DNA of 64,000 nucleotides from Paenibacillus sp. 19GGS1-52 (GCF_022369515.1 NZ_CP059724.1:1550001-1614000); one strand, 5' to 3'. Positions 33,861 through 43,204 are shown, counted from the first letter of the stretch. Program-made: numbers and translations. Notes: generated by a model from the letters alone, not told the origin.

Positions 33861-34892
33861 TTACATTTTGCGGTGCTTGCGCAGAGCTAATACATTCAGC
33901 AGCATGAATAGCAGCGAAAAGCCGATCAGCACGTATACATCCAGTGCGATCGCACTCCAGCCTTTGCCACGAATCATGATATTCATCAGTGCTTCTGCAC
34001 CATAATATAGAGGTGTTGCAAGACCCACCCGCTGCAGCCAGAGTGGGAGAGTATCGAGCGGGAACAGACCGCTGAGGAATATTTGTGGCACAATAATGAG
34101 CGGGATGAATTGGATCATCTGCAGCTCATTAGCAGCAAAAGCCGACAGTAATGTGCCAAGCGTCAAAGCCGCCATGGACAGCAGCAGCGTCATAAGCATG
34201 ACATACCCGAAACTCCCCGTCATAATAATGCCGAGTACTTGTATGGAATACCAGGAGATCAGCAGTGCCTGCAATACAGTGAATATCCCGAAGCCACACA
34301 CGTAACCAAGCACAATTTCCCAACGCTTAAGCGGTGTGGAGAGCAGACGCTCCAATGTACCCGTAGTTCGTTCTCGCAGGAAGGAAACACCGGCGATCAG
34401 GAATACGAAAAAGAATACGAATACGCCGATCATAATCGGACCGAAACGGTCAATCGTCTTCATATCGGCAGAGCCGTACAAGTAGCTAATCTGTGGTAGT
34501 ACCTGAACTTGTGTAGCAGGGAGAAGATTCTGCGCAGTAACTTCCAGCACCATCATTACCGCCCGATTCGCGGTTGGGTTGCTTCCTTCCAGTTCAACCT
34601 GTATTGCGGTTCCATTCATCGTGATTAAGGCATCAATCTTACTTTCTTTAAGCGCAGTCTGAGCAAGCTCCGCTGTGGTATATGTCGTGACCTCCGCATC
34701 GTGTTTCTCCAGAGTGGTGGATAGAATCGTTGCTTGGCCGGAAACGCCGAACTTCGGGACATAAGTTTTCCCGTTGAAGACGAGACTCATCAGACTTAGG
34801 ACGAGTAGTGGAGCAAGAAACATCAGCGCCATCGTTCGTTTATCGTGAATAAACTGCTGTAGAATACGCAGAGTTATCGCTTTGATTCTCAT
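33861..34892 (-). CDS. ABC-2 type exporter, membrane subunit
   Basis: A 343-aa permease. One membrane helix lies at residues 20-40 (MALMFLAPLLVLSLMSLVF), an extracytoplasmic loop of about 130 residues follows, and then five helices, including VFVFFFVFLIAGVSFLRER. The ABC-2 signature GTLERLLSTPLKRWEIVLGY is present, as in DrrB/YhfI-type drug or lipid exporters. The start overlaps the stop of the ATPase gene (ATGA), showing translational coupling. The substrate is not shown. Confidence 0.88.
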   Translation of the reverse strand: MRIKAITLRILQQFIHDKRTMALMFLAPLLVLSLMSLVFNGKTYVPKFGVSGQATILSTTLEKHDAEVTTYTTAELAQTALKESKIDALITMNGTAIQVELEGSNPTANRAVMMVLEVTAQNLLPATQVQVLPQISYLYGSADMKTIDRFGPIMIGVFVFFFVFLIAGVSFLRERTTGTLERLLSTPLKRWEIVLGYVCGFGIFTVLQALLISWYSIQVLGIIMTGSFGYVMLMTLLLSMAALTLGTLLSAFAANELQMIQFIPLIIVPQIFLSGLFPLDTLPLWLQRVGLATPLYYGAEALMNIMIRGKGWSAIALDVYVLIGFSLLFMLLNVLALRKHRKM

Positions 34893-35620
34893 GAACGGAC
34901 ACCTCCATAATATAAAAAGGCTTCCTCAATGGAGGCTGTACTAGTAGCCTGCAGCAAACCTGTTGGAGTATCGACTGCAAGCAGCTTGCCATCCCGGATC
35001 ATAGCGAGCCGATCACATTTCTCCGCTTCATCCATCACATGGGTCGTCAACACGATCGAGGTTCCTTTGCGGTTCAACGCTTTGAGTTCCTTCCAGATCG
35101 ACAGACGCAGCACCGGATCGATTCCTACCGTCGGTTCATCTAAGATGAGTAGCGGCGGTTCATGCAGCAGGGCAATAGCCAGTGACAAACGGCGTTTCAT
35201 TCCCCCAGAATATTGGTCCACTCTTTTACGCAAATGCTCCTCCAGATCTACTAGCTCCATTACAGCCTTAATACGGCGGGAGCGTTGTTCTCCTTTCAAC
35301 CCGTATAACGCAGCGAAGAACTCCAAATTCTCTTTCGCACTTAGTTCTGTGTATAGAGCATCGGATTGAGCCATGTAGCCAATTTGCTGCAACATAGCGA
35401 GTTTAGGCATTTTGACGCCAAGCACAAATACCTCCCCCGAAGTGGTTTCGTCAATTCCTGTCAGCAGCTTCACCAGAGTTGTTTTGCCAGAGCCGGAAGG
35501 GCCTAGAATGCCGAAGGTTTCTGCTTGCTCTACTTCAAGCGAAATGTCCTCCAATACTTGTTTGCTGCCAAAGGCCCTCCCTACATTGCGTACTGAAATA
35601 ACAGGCTTTCCTGTGTCCAT
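34889..35620 (-). CDS. ABC exporter, ATP-binding subunit
   Basis: A 243-aa ATPase: Walker A GPSGSGKTTL, Q-loop IGYMAQSDALY, signature YSGGMKRRLSLA, Walker B LLILDEPTVGIDP and the switch His in VLTTHVMDEAE. It powers the permease encoded downstream. The ATG at 35620 (MDTGKPVIS) is chosen because AGGAGATCGAA precedes it; a longer frame from 35665 would begin inside the operator. Organisation as ATPase, permease and TetR is typical of induced drug resistance exporters. Confidence 0.92.
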   Translation of the reverse strand: MDTGKPVISVRNVGRAFGSKQVLEDISLEVEQAETFGILGPSGSGKTTLVKLLTGIDETTSGEVFVLGVKMPKLAMLQQIGYMAQSDALYTELSAKENLEFFAALYGLKGEQRSRRIKAVMELVDLEEHLRKRVDQYSGGMKRRLSLAIALLHEPPLLILDEPTVGIDPVLRLSIWKELKALNRKGTSIVLTTHVMDEAEKCDRLAMIRDGKLLAVDTPTGLLQATSTASIEEAFLYYGGVRS

Positions 35621-35638
35621 TTCGATCTCCTCGATTCT

Positions 35639-35672
35639 TACAGTAATGAGTGAGCACTCACTCATTACTGTA
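35639..35672 (-). promoter_or_regulatory. 34-bp palindromic TetR operator
   Basis: TACAGTAATGAGTGAG and CTCACTCATTACTGTA are perfect inverted arms of 16 bp around CA. The palindrome overlaps the -10 box of the exporter operon promoter. The GAGTGA..TCACTC core resembles operators of TetR-family regulators. Confidence 0.85.
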
Positions 35673-35695
35673 AGGCAAATGAAAGTAATTGTAAA
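35667..35695 (-). promoter_or_regulatory. promoter of the ABC-tetR operon
   Basis: On the minus strand TTTACA (35690-35695) and TACAGT (35667-35672) are spaced 17 bp apart. The -10 box is the first six bases of the operator, so repressor binding would exclude polymerase. Confidence 0.7.
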
Positions 35696-35852
35696 TCTTT
35701 ATTTGCTGCACACCATAAAACCATGAAATTTTAAGTATTAAGATTTGGGAATGGTTAGTTTGGTTAAATATGGTATGAACTCTTAAACCTTCATTGAACT
35801 TTTGTTAACTATAAATGAATTCCAAAAATGACAATCGAGAGGATGCTGCTCA

Positions 35853-36326
35853 ATGTACGGTATGAAACTTGTCACTACGGCGGTGATGGTTCTTATGGCT
35901 ACAGTAAGTATTACCTCCTGCAGCAGTTCGAACACGGCTGCTGATAAAGCGCAGAGTCAGAGTAGTTCTGCAAGCGGAGTTGAAGTCGTACGAGGAGACG
36001 CTAATGTTCCAAAGCCGGCATACTTGCCCACTGATTTCCCAATCCCGGACGGTGCCGATATCACACATTCGGGGGACGATTTGGGAGGCGGGAAGAAATC
36101 GGCAATGTTGATCTATGAGACGGATGAGAGTATGGATAGACTGGGAACTACCTATAGAGAGTATGTCAATGATAAAGCTCTTGAACTCGACACTCAAATT
36201 GTCGATAGGGATAACATGATTATTAACGGTAAAGTCGAAGATGCGTATTCCTACTCCATTATTGGCAGCAAGCTATCCTCCAAGTCTGGGAGTAGTGAAA
36301 TAATTGTGACCTGGATTTCCAATTAA
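35853..36326 (+). CDS. small exported lipoprotein
   Basis: A 157-aa protein with signal peptide and lipobox SITSCS (Cys near residue 23), a Ser-rich linker and a small mixed domain containing PTDFPIPDGADITHSGD and TTYREYVNDKALEL. No family is named with confidence; secreted proteins of this size with a P.D.P.P..A...H motif are seen in Bacillales. GAGAGGATG precedes the start. A terminator follows. Confidence 0.7.
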   Translation: MYGMKLVTTAVMVLMATVSITSCSSSNTAADKAQSQSSSASGVEVVRGDANVPKPAYLPTDFPIPDGADITHSGDDLGGGKKSAMLIYETDESMDRLGTTYREYVNDKALELDTQIVDRDNMIINGKVEDAYSYSIIGSKLSSKSGSSEIIVTWISN

Positions 36327-36355
36327 TTAGGTTGTTTTACGTGTTTTGAACCTGA

Positions 36356-36426
36356 AAAAGTCCTTTTTGGCTAAATGACTGCCCTTACAGTCCTTTAGCT
36401 CAAGGGGATTTTTTGTTTTTTTTACA
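36356..36426 (+). terminator. terminator after the lipoprotein gene
   Basis: CCTTTTTGGCTAAATGACTG pairs imperfectly with CAGTCCTTTAGCTCAAGGGG and is followed by a T-run. Confidence 0.75.
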
Positions 36427-36519
36427 CTTAATATTTCCATAACATTCCTCTGGAACAGAATTAACAATTGTAGACGAGAATTACATTAGCAGTTACCTAC
36501 ATGAAAAGGGTGAGTCTAA

Positions 36520-37959
36520 TTGAAAAATAGTAAATGGTTAAGCGCAACACTGGCTTCGGCACTTCTCGTAACAGTGGTTGCAGGTACTGTATCAGCAGCA
36601 AGTAGTTCCAAAAGTGTAAAAGCTGTAGCTGTGAATACGGCTGCTGCCAAGACATCAACGGTTAAAGAGGGTATCACTACCTGGACTGTGAACGGTACAC
36701 CAATTGCGTTCAACACTATCGATACGAGTGGTTACAAGCTGTATTCGCTAAGCCAGGTCGCAGGTGAGATTGGAGCCAACCTTATTCTGGGAGCAACCGG
36801 ATTCGAACTGAATGACAGCAAAGGGCTACATAGTGTTCTAATAAATACGGGTTCCAAGAGCTATCAAGTAGATGGCGCTACGCAAGAATTCACAGTTGCA
36901 CCTGTAATATATAAGGGGAAAGCCTATGTTGAACTGACTAAGCTTGTGACAGCATTGGGTGGCGAACTGCAGGCTGGTCCTAATACAATTCTCAGCTTTG
37001 CACGTCCTGAGGGCCAATTCGATACTCTGCATTGGACTGCTGATGGAAGTATTGTTGCTAATAAGAGTGATGCTGAGACTGCTCAGTTGCTTAAATTCAG
37101 CACACAACCAGGCAATTATGAAATGTTTTCTTCAGATGATAGCGCAGCGGACTTTGCAGTTTCCGCCGACCAAGCTTGGGGTGCCTACAATGATGACACT
37201 GGCCTGCTTAATCTGATTAACCTGTCCAGTGGTGCTATCAAGAAACTGGGTACAGATAACAGCGTGAAGACGGATCTGGTCTGGTCGCAAGACGGTAAGA
37301 AGATCTACTTTGTCCAAGGAGACAAGCAGGAGAAGATCGGTGTAATTTCTGTGGAAACTGGAGTGGTTTCGACCGTTCTGGCTGACAAGGTTGAGAATAA
37401 ATCAGCATTAAGTATTTCAGCAGATGAGAAGAGCGCTCTTTATATCGTTAACGTAACTGGTGTAGCCAAGAATGACGCTGACAGCACGGAAGATTCTTTG
37501 ACAGTAGACTTCAGCGGTGCAGGCGAACAGCTCTACAAGCTTGATTTGACCGTCAAGGATGCTAAACCGGCTGCATTGACAACTACACCTGATAACAAGC
37601 TGTATCCTGAAATCTTAACCGATGGTAGTATCGTCTACCTGAGTGCAGATCCGGATGGCAATGCTGCGAACACATTGAAGACAGTTAAAGCCGATGGAAC
37701 TAGCGCTGCTATTGCTTTGAATGTTGAAGTTAACTGGTCAACCGCTGTCAGCAATGGACTGATCGCAGCCGGTACTGCAGCAGACGGTAAAACAGTCATT
37801 TATTCCATTAACGCGAGCGGAGCACCAACAGAGCTGTTCCATACAGCTGAAGACGTCTCAGAAGTAGCTGTATCCACTGACGGAAGCAAGCTTGCTATCG
37901 TAATTGACGGTAAACTGTGGATCATTCAGAATGGCGTCGCTCTCCAATTGTCCAAATAA
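36520..37959 (+). CDS. exported stalk-domain protein with TolB/beta-propeller-like repeats
   Basis: A 479-aa secreted protein. Signal peptide at residues 1-26 (cleavage after VSA). Residues about 50-170 resemble the stalk domain (copper amine oxidase N-terminal-like) found in many Paenibacillus exported proteins (TVNGTPIAFNTIDTSGYKLY, GKAYVELTKLVTALGG). The C-terminal 300 residues are beta-propeller-like with repeats such as DLVWSQDGKKIYFVQGD and VAVSTDGSKLAIVIDGKLW. It starts at a TTG after GAAAAGGGTGAG. It lies just upstream of pstS, but a link to phosphate is not shown. Confidence 0.72.
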   Translation: MKNSKWLSATLASALLVTVVAGTVSAASSSKSVKAVAVNTAAAKTSTVKEGITTWTVNGTPIAFNTIDTSGYKLYSLSQVAGEIGANLILGATGFELNDSKGLHSVLINTGSKSYQVDGATQEFTVAPVIYKGKAYVELTKLVTALGGELQAGPNTILSFARPEGQFDTLHWTADGSIVANKSDAETAQLLKFSTQPGNYEMFSSDDSAADFAVSADQAWGAYNDDTGLLNLINLSSGAIKKLGTDNSVKTDLVWSQDGKKIYFVQGDKQEKIGVISVETGVVSTVLADKVENKSALSISADEKSALYIVNVTGVAKNDADSTEDSLTVDFSGAGEQLYKLDLTVKDAKPAALTTTPDNKLYPEILTDGSIVYLSADPDGNAANTLKTVKADGTSAAIALNVEVNWSTAVSNGLIAAGTAADGKTVIYSINASGAPTELFHTAEDVSEVAVSTDGSKLAIVIDGKLWIIQNGVALQLSK

Positions 37960-38022
37960 AACGTAATGCACATCATAAACCATCATAATTTATCGGCGTA
38001 GAGCCGGGAGGAGAAATATTTC

Positions 38023-38883
38023 ATGAAAGTTTTCAAAAAATTCACAGCAACGGCTCTTACAGCTATTATTGTAGTAACCGCATCATTTGCTGGGATCGCA
38101 GCAGCAGCAGACTCAGTTAAAGGAAAAATCACAGTAAATGGTTCCACAGCACTTCTTCCACTGACACTGCAGGCAGCTAAGGAATTCCAGAAATTGCACC
38201 CTAAGGTGAAGATTGCGGCTTCCGGTAAAGGATCAGTTACCGGACCACAAGCAGTGAAGAAAGGCATCGCTGATATTGGCGCTTGCGACTGGGATGCAAG
38301 TATGGACGTTCCAGGCTTCAAAGCCTTTGACGGACAGGTGGCGAATAAAGTAGCCGTAATTCCTTTTGCTACTATTGTGAATAAAAATGTTGGTGTGGAT
38401 AGCCTGACTACAGAACAGCTTCAAGGTATTTTCTCCGGTAAAACAACGAACTGGAAAGAAGTTGGCGGAGCAGATGCAGATATCGTAGTTATCACTCGTG
38501 CCTTCGGTTCAGGAACACGCGTTAACTATCAAGCCAAAGCTCTGGCTGGCGGCGACATCACCAAGAAATCTAAGAACTACAAAGAAACCGGTTCAAGCGG
38601 TGACATGAAGACAGCCGTTGCAACAACACCTAACTCTATCGGTTATATTGACCTTGTCTATGTAAGTGGCGGCGATATCAAGGCTGTGAAATTCAATGGT
38701 GTAGCAGCTTCTACAGATAATGTTATCAACGGTTCTTACAAGATTTGGGCTTATGGTTACTACATGACTAAAGGTCAGCCTACTGGCGTTACCAAACAAT
38801 TCATCGAATACGTTCAAAGCAAAAAGTTCCAACAAGGTTCCCTGAAAAAGCTTAAATTCATTCCGATTGCAGCAATGAAATAA
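38023..38883 (+). CDS. pstS: phosphate ABC transporter substrate-binding protein PstS
   Basis: A 286-aa periplasmic-type binding protein. The phosphate-binding NGSTALLPLTLQA, SGKGSVTGPQAV and AFGSGTRVNYQ segments are present, with ACDWDAS near residue 87 in place of the usual SR motif. The signal peptide ends AGIAAAADS without a lipobox Cys, unlike most Gram-positive PstS proteins. GGGAGGAGAAATATTTC lies before the ATG. pstC and pstA follow, after an intercistronic hairpin. Confidence 0.92.
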   Translation: MKVFKKFTATALTAIIVVTASFAGIAAAADSVKGKITVNGSTALLPLTLQAAKEFQKLHPKVKIAASGKGSVTGPQAVKKGIADIGACDWDASMDVPGFKAFDGQVANKVAVIPFATIVNKNVGVDSLTTEQLQGIFSGKTTNWKEVGGADADIVVITRAFGSGTRVNYQAKALAGGDITKKSKNYKETGSSGDMKTAVATTPNSIGYIDLVYVSGGDIKAVKFNGVAASTDNVINGSYKIWAYGYYMTKGQPTGVTKQFIEYVQSKKFQQGSLKKLKFIPIAAMK

Positions 38884-38914
38884 GGTTTATCCAAACATCA
38901 TATTGAATGGTAAC

Positions 38915-38951
38915 AGCGGCCAGCTCCAGACTTCATGTGGAGTTGGCCGCT
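38915..38951 (+). other. intercistronic stem-loop between pstS and pstC
   Basis: AGCGGCCAGCTCC pairs with GGAGTTGGCCGCT (13 bp, one G-T). No T-run follows, so it is more likely an mRNA stabilizer or attenuator that raises PstS over the permeases. Confidence 0.7.
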
Positions 38952-38966
38952 TACAGGAGGGAAAGT

Positions 38967-39914
38967 ATGGGGGCACCAGTCCACAACCTGGCATCCAGGG
39001 TAAAGGGGAGCGTTACTGAGGTAACCGCAGACTCCAAACGTCATGGCAGACATCTGCTAAGCAATACGATATTCAAATACTATTTTTTATTCAGCATCCT
39101 TGCGCTTTGTTTCGTGCTTGGACTTGTCATTATATTTATCGGCAAAACGGCACTGCTTCTGTTCGGCCATATCTCACCTGCGGACTTCTTTCTCTCTTTC
39201 AACTGGACGCCAGAGGATGAAGCCTTCGGAGCAGCTGCCTTCATCGTAAATACACTTTCATTGACTGCTATAACACTGTTGATTGCTGTTCCCATTTCTG
39301 TAGGCATGGCAGTGCTTTGTGCAGAAATTGCTCCGGTATGGATGAAGACCTTTATTCGGCCTGTGTTAGATTTGCTGGTCGGGATTCCTTCCATTGTTTA
39401 TGGTTACCTCGGTCTGACGGTGTTATTGCCCTTCCTCCGTCAAATCAGCGGACAAAGCTTGGGTGATGGCCTGCTGGCAGCAGCGCTTGTTCTGGCATTA
39501 ATGGTTCTGCCGACGATTTGCCGGATTAGTGACGATGCCATTGTTTCTGTTCCACGCAAATATCGCGATGCCGCATATGCTCTTGGTTCTACCCGCTTAC
39601 AGGTAATTGTTCGTGTCGTACTGCCTGCGGCAAGCAGAGGCATTATCTCAGCCGTGATTCTTGGCATGACTCGCGCAGTGGGGGAGACGATGGCTGTAGT
39701 AATGGTTATCGGCAACACCCCTCAACTGGCGAAGACGCTGTTCACACCAACCTCTGTCCTGACTAGTAACATCGTTATGCAAATCTCCAATGTGGAGTTT
39801 GATTCCACCTGGAATTACGCGCTGCATATGATGGCATTTTTGCTGCTTATTATCTCATTTGTACTGATTCTGATCATTCGGATATTGGGCAGAAAAAGGA
39901 GGGATGCAGCATGA
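38967..39914 (+). CDS. pstC: phosphate ABC transporter permease PstC
   Basis: A 315-aa permease with six membrane helices. It has the PstC opening after a basic leader (FLFSILALCFVLGLVIIFI) and the membrane-coupling motif YALGSTRLQVIVRVVLPAA, with the EAA-type Gly, plus MTRAVGETMAVVMVIGN. ATG 38967 follows ACAGGAGGGAAAGT; an ATG upstream at 38907 lies before the hairpin. The stop overlaps pstA (ATGA). Confidence 0.93.
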   Translation: MGAPVHNLASRVKGSVTEVTADSKRHGRHLLSNTIFKYYFLFSILALCFVLGLVIIFIGKTALLLFGHISPADFFLSFNWTPEDEAFGAAAFIVNTLSLTAITLLIAVPISVGMAVLCAEIAPVWMKTFIRPVLDLLVGIPSIVYGYLGLTVLLPFLRQISGQSLGDGLLAAALVLALMVLPTICRISDDAIVSVPRKYRDAAYALGSTRLQVIVRVVLPAASRGIISAVILGMTRAVGETMAVVMVIGNTPQLAKTLFTPTSVLTSNIVMQISNVEFDSTWNYALHMMAFLLLIISFVLILIIRILGRKRRDAA

Positions 39915-40792
39915 ACGGCTTCTCACGTACGAAATATACTGCACGCGCGCAAAGGAATAACCGACTCGCAACAATAGGATTCTATATCCTTGGTGCATTG
40001 GTGATGCTGCTCATCTTCTGGATGCTCTTCACCATTCTAAGCAAAGGTTTGCCTTCGCTTAGACCTGATTTCCTGATCAAGAATACGGAAGAAATGGATG
40101 CAGGCGGCGGTATTGGCCCCGTGTTGTTCAATTCCTTCTATATTCTGTTTATTTCCCTGCTGATATCGATTCCTCTCGGAGTTGGAGCCGGGATTTATAT
40201 GGCCGAGTATGCACCTGATAACAAGTTTACCGGTGGCCTGCGCATCTGTGTAGAAGCCTTATCTTCAGTGCCTTCTATTGTGTTCGGTCTGCTAGGCCTG
40301 GCTATTTTTGCTGAATACTTTGATGTCGGCCTGACCATTCTGGGAGGCGGCGTCAGCTTGGCACTGCTAAATCTACCAATGCTGGCACGGGTTACGGAGG
40401 AAGCCATACGTGCGGTTCCTGGCGAGATCCGGGAGGCTGGCTATGCACTCGGCATGACCAAATTCCACGTCATCCGTACTGTCGTAGTACCGGTTGCTTT
40501 ACCCGCTATTGTTACCGGAGTCTGTCTTGTTGCAGGACGCGCTTTCGGGGAGTCCGCAGTCATTATTCTCACGGCTGGTCTCAGCACCTCAGGCGAAATG
40601 TGGGACTTCAATCTGTTCTCGCCTGGTGAGACACTGGCTGTACACTTATGGTATGTACAATCTGAGGCGATTGTAGAGGATGCGAAACAGATTGCTGATA
40701 AGTCAGCAGCAGTGCTCGTATTTGTAGTCTTGTTAATCAATTTCGCCTTCCGGTTTCCATTATGGCTTGGAAATCGCCGTCGTGGACGCTGA
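39911..40792 (+). CDS. pstA: phosphate ABC transporter permease PstA
   Basis: A 293-aa permease. Typical segments are FLFTI-like helices, GGIGPVLFNSFYILFISLLISIP, SVPSIVFGLLGLAIF, the coupling motif GYALGMTKFHVIRTVVVPVAL and AFGESAVIILTAG. The start overlaps the pstC stop, so the two permeases are made together. A terminator follows without pstB or phoU; the ATPase is not in this window. Confidence 0.93.
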   Translation: MNGFSRTKYTARAQRNNRLATIGFYILGALVMLLIFWMLFTILSKGLPSLRPDFLIKNTEEMDAGGGIGPVLFNSFYILFISLLISIPLGVGAGIYMAEYAPDNKFTGGLRICVEALSSVPSIVFGLLGLAIFAEYFDVGLTILGGGVSLALLNLPMLARVTEEAIRAVPGEIREAGYALGMTKFHVIRTVVVPVALPAIVTGVCLVAGRAFGESAVIILTAGLSTSGEMWDFNLFSPGETLAVHLWYVQSEAIVEDAKQIADKSAAVLVFVVLLINFAFRFPLWLGNRRRGR

Positions 40793-40836
40793 TATTTCAT
40801 AAGAGGGATGGGAGTGCTGCAGTCTCATTTCATATT

Positions 40837-40880
40837 AAGGCTGTCCTCAGTGAATGAAATCACACTGGAGACAGCCTATT
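40837..40880 (+). terminator. terminator after pstA
   Basis: AGGCTGTC and CAGTG pair with CACTG and GACAGCCT, followed by ATTTGTTTG. Confidence 0.7.
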
Positions 40881-41010
40881 TGTTTGGGAGAACTGGACAG
40901 GGTCAATTGATTAAAACTTCCAATACGACTAGAATGAAAGCAGTTACCAAATTTTATTCTACTATATGGAAATGGACTGACCCATGCGCGACCCGGGAGG
41001 TGTAATAAAG

Positions 41011-42858
41011 ATGCCTGATCGTATGTCTGAGCAAGAAATAAATAAGTTAATTAATATGTTAGAACTGGAACCTGAATTAGATACTCATATAGCTGCATTT
41101 ATGCCGATGGATAATTCTAAAGAAGAATACAACGGACGATTGCTCGTTCGGGCTGATAAAATATTTGTACAGGACCCTCTTCCCGGCGGAACACCTGCAG
41201 TGATATCAGCTGTACTTCCTGTTCATATCCATGTGAATGGAATTGTCATTTCGATGCCAACCGAGGTTACCTCACAGGATACGATTGAATGGGAAATTCT
41301 CGAACCCCCGTTGTATGCGATTACCGTTTCTGAAGATAAGCTGCAAGCTTTTTTTACACTGTATTCTACAAAGCGTTATTCATGGAAATTGAATGATCAT
41401 TCTCCGGTGAGCTGGCTCGAAGTAGATGCAGGAATGAATGCGGCAGTAGTGATCGGGAGTCTTAACCTGAATCAGATTATTTCCGATTTTGAGAAAAGGA
41501 AGATTATTCAGAATCTGAACATTTCCGGTATTCATGCCGAGCTGCAGAACCCAACCTATCAGCCGATTGGTGTGGTTAAGGGGAGAGCGGCTGTGCCTGG
41601 GGATAGCGCACATGTTGAACTATTTTTCTCTGAGACCATCGAGAATGAGTTCAGTGAAGTCGAAGGGCAGGTCGATTATCGTAGTCATCTCCGCATTCCT
41701 TCTGCTGTTAGAGGTGAGGTGATTGCCCGCAGAATCCCTGTTGTTGAAGGGATTCCAGGATATGATGTTTACGGAGAAATATTGTACCCGCCACCGCCAA
41801 CGGATATTATCATCATCGCCAGCAATAATACCGTACTGCTAGTGAATAATGAAATTCGCGCGCTGCGTGAAGGCAGACCTCGAGTTACAGGGGACAGGAT
41901 TAAGAGCTTTGACATCTGTACCTCATACATCGTACCAGGCAATGTTAATATTAAATCCGGGAATATATTATTCTCAGGAGATGTTATTGTCCATGGCGAT
42001 GTGGAAGACAATATGATTATTGAATCGCTGGGCAATGTGTATGTTGCAGGTAGTGTGTATACCTCAACTATCACCGCAACTGGGAGTATTCTGGTCAAAG
42101 GAAATGTGGCCAACAGCAAGTTGTATTCCGGCTACTTTGGAGTAATGTACAATCGAATTTACAATAGTTCCCAGTTGCTGATAGAGGAAGTGACGCAGCT
42201 GCAAAAAGCCGTGCGGATGCTAATTCAGGCCGTCGAGAGCCGTAAACAGAGTGTGAATTATGGACAAGCAGTCCTTCTCCTGCTGGAGAGCAAGTTCCAG
42301 AAGATCCCGCAGATCATCAAGGATCTGCTCACGGTTCTTACCAATGTGCAGGCCATGTATCATCAGGATCTGCACCAAACCTTGCACTTTTTGAATATCT
42401 TCCTGAAGCCGACACAATTGGTAGATTTTCTGAATGATGCATCGCTCAGCGGATTCATTAATATGCTGGAGGAACTGCATGGTGGTGTGGCCCGGATGCA
42501 GGAGAATAAGGTTGAGGTTAATATCGGTAAATGCCAGAATAGTACTCTTAAATCAAACGGTGATATTTTGATTCATAGAGACGGAATTGTTCAGAGTGAC
42601 CTGTTCTCCTCCGGAAACATTTCATTTCTTAAGACCTATTCCGTATGCCGTGGCTCCAAGCTGGAGGCGGGCGGAACTATTACAGCTTTTCTAGTAGGCG
42701 GGGAAAGTGGAGCACAATCCTACCTCAAGGCCAAACGCAGCATCACAGTCCGCAAAATGTATCTCGGCAGGATAACCATCGACCGTTATTCTATTGACAT
42801 AACAGAGCCAGTAGAGAATAAGGTCTTCGACATTGAAACCGTGCGAATGGTTCGCTGA
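41011..42858 (+). CDS. DUF342/FapA-family polymer-forming protein
   Basis: A 615-aa protein of the DUF342 (FapA) family. The N-terminal part is mixed; the middle has repeated beta-helix turns (VPGNVNIKSGNILFSGDVIVHGDVEDN and GNVYVAGSVYTSTITATGSIL) with GDV and G-S-V spacing typical of the fold. A helical segment (LQKAVRMLIQAVESRKQSV) then interrupts before a further helix of turns (KSNGDILIHRDGIVQSDLFSSGNISF). Some members act in flagellar assembly or cell surface polymer; here no flagellar genes are near. ATG 41011 has GGGAGGTGTAATAAAG just before it. It is a single gene. Confidence 0.82.
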   Translation: MPDRMSEQEINKLINMLELEPELDTHIAAFMPMDNSKEEYNGRLLVRADKIFVQDPLPGGTPAVISAVLPVHIHVNGIVISMPTEVTSQDTIEWEILEPPLYAITVSEDKLQAFFTLYSTKRYSWKLNDHSPVSWLEVDAGMNAAVVIGSLNLNQIISDFEKRKIIQNLNISGIHAELQNPTYQPIGVVKGRAAVPGDSAHVELFFSETIENEFSEVEGQVDYRSHLRIPSAVRGEVIARRIPVVEGIPGYDVYGEILYPPPPTDIIIIASNNTVLLVNNEIRALREGRPRVTGDRIKSFDICTSYIVPGNVNIKSGNILFSGDVIVHGDVEDNMIIESLGNVYVAGSVYTSTITATGSILVKGNVANSKLYSGYFGVMYNRIYNSSQLLIEEVTQLQKAVRMLIQAVESRKQSVNYGQAVLLLLESKFQKIPQIIKDLLTVLTNVQAMYHQDLHQTLHFLNIFLKPTQLVDFLNDASLSGFINMLEELHGGVARMQENKVEVNIGKCQNSTLKSNGDILIHRDGIVQSDLFSSGNISFLKTYSVCRGSKLEAGGTITAFLVGGESGAQSYLKAKRSITVRKMYLGRITIDRYSIDITEPVENKVFDIETVRMVR

Positions 42859-43172
42859 GCGGCTATACTTTTTAATTACGAACCAGACCATATAACGATT
42901 GCTTGAGCATCGTCACTTTTCCAAAGACTCGAGTGTTCGATGATTCAGCCTGCAGAGAACTCTAGCCATTCTCTTAAGCGCTCATTGGCTAAATAATTTT
43001 ATTTTAACAGCATATTATGCCGCTAAATCGATAATTCAAGCTAAATTCGCTAAATAACAGCATTTCATGCCGTTATTCACCTCTGAATCCAGCCGATTTT
43101 GCTTCCAAGACCCGATTTAGAGGCATAAATTCACGTTAATTTAATCAAGTAGACACCCTCCAGAACGCAGAA
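42859..43172. other. gene-free stretch with two copies of a palindrome-bearing repeat
   Basis: No ORF is credible. TAACAGCATATTATGCCG (43005-43022) and TAACAGCATTTCATGCCG (43055-43072) lie 50 bp apart and each contains an inverted GCAT/ATGC pair. Flanking CTAAAT tracts recur. See findings. Confidence 0.6.
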
Positions 43173-43196
43173 ATAGCCTTTCCGAAGAAAGGCTAT
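43173..43196 (-). terminator. terminator of the minus-strand tRNA-Arg
   Basis: ATAGCCTTTC pairs with GAAAGGCTAT around CGAA, followed on the minus strand by TTTC. Confidence 0.8.
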
Positions 43197-43204
43197 CTCA
43201 ATGA

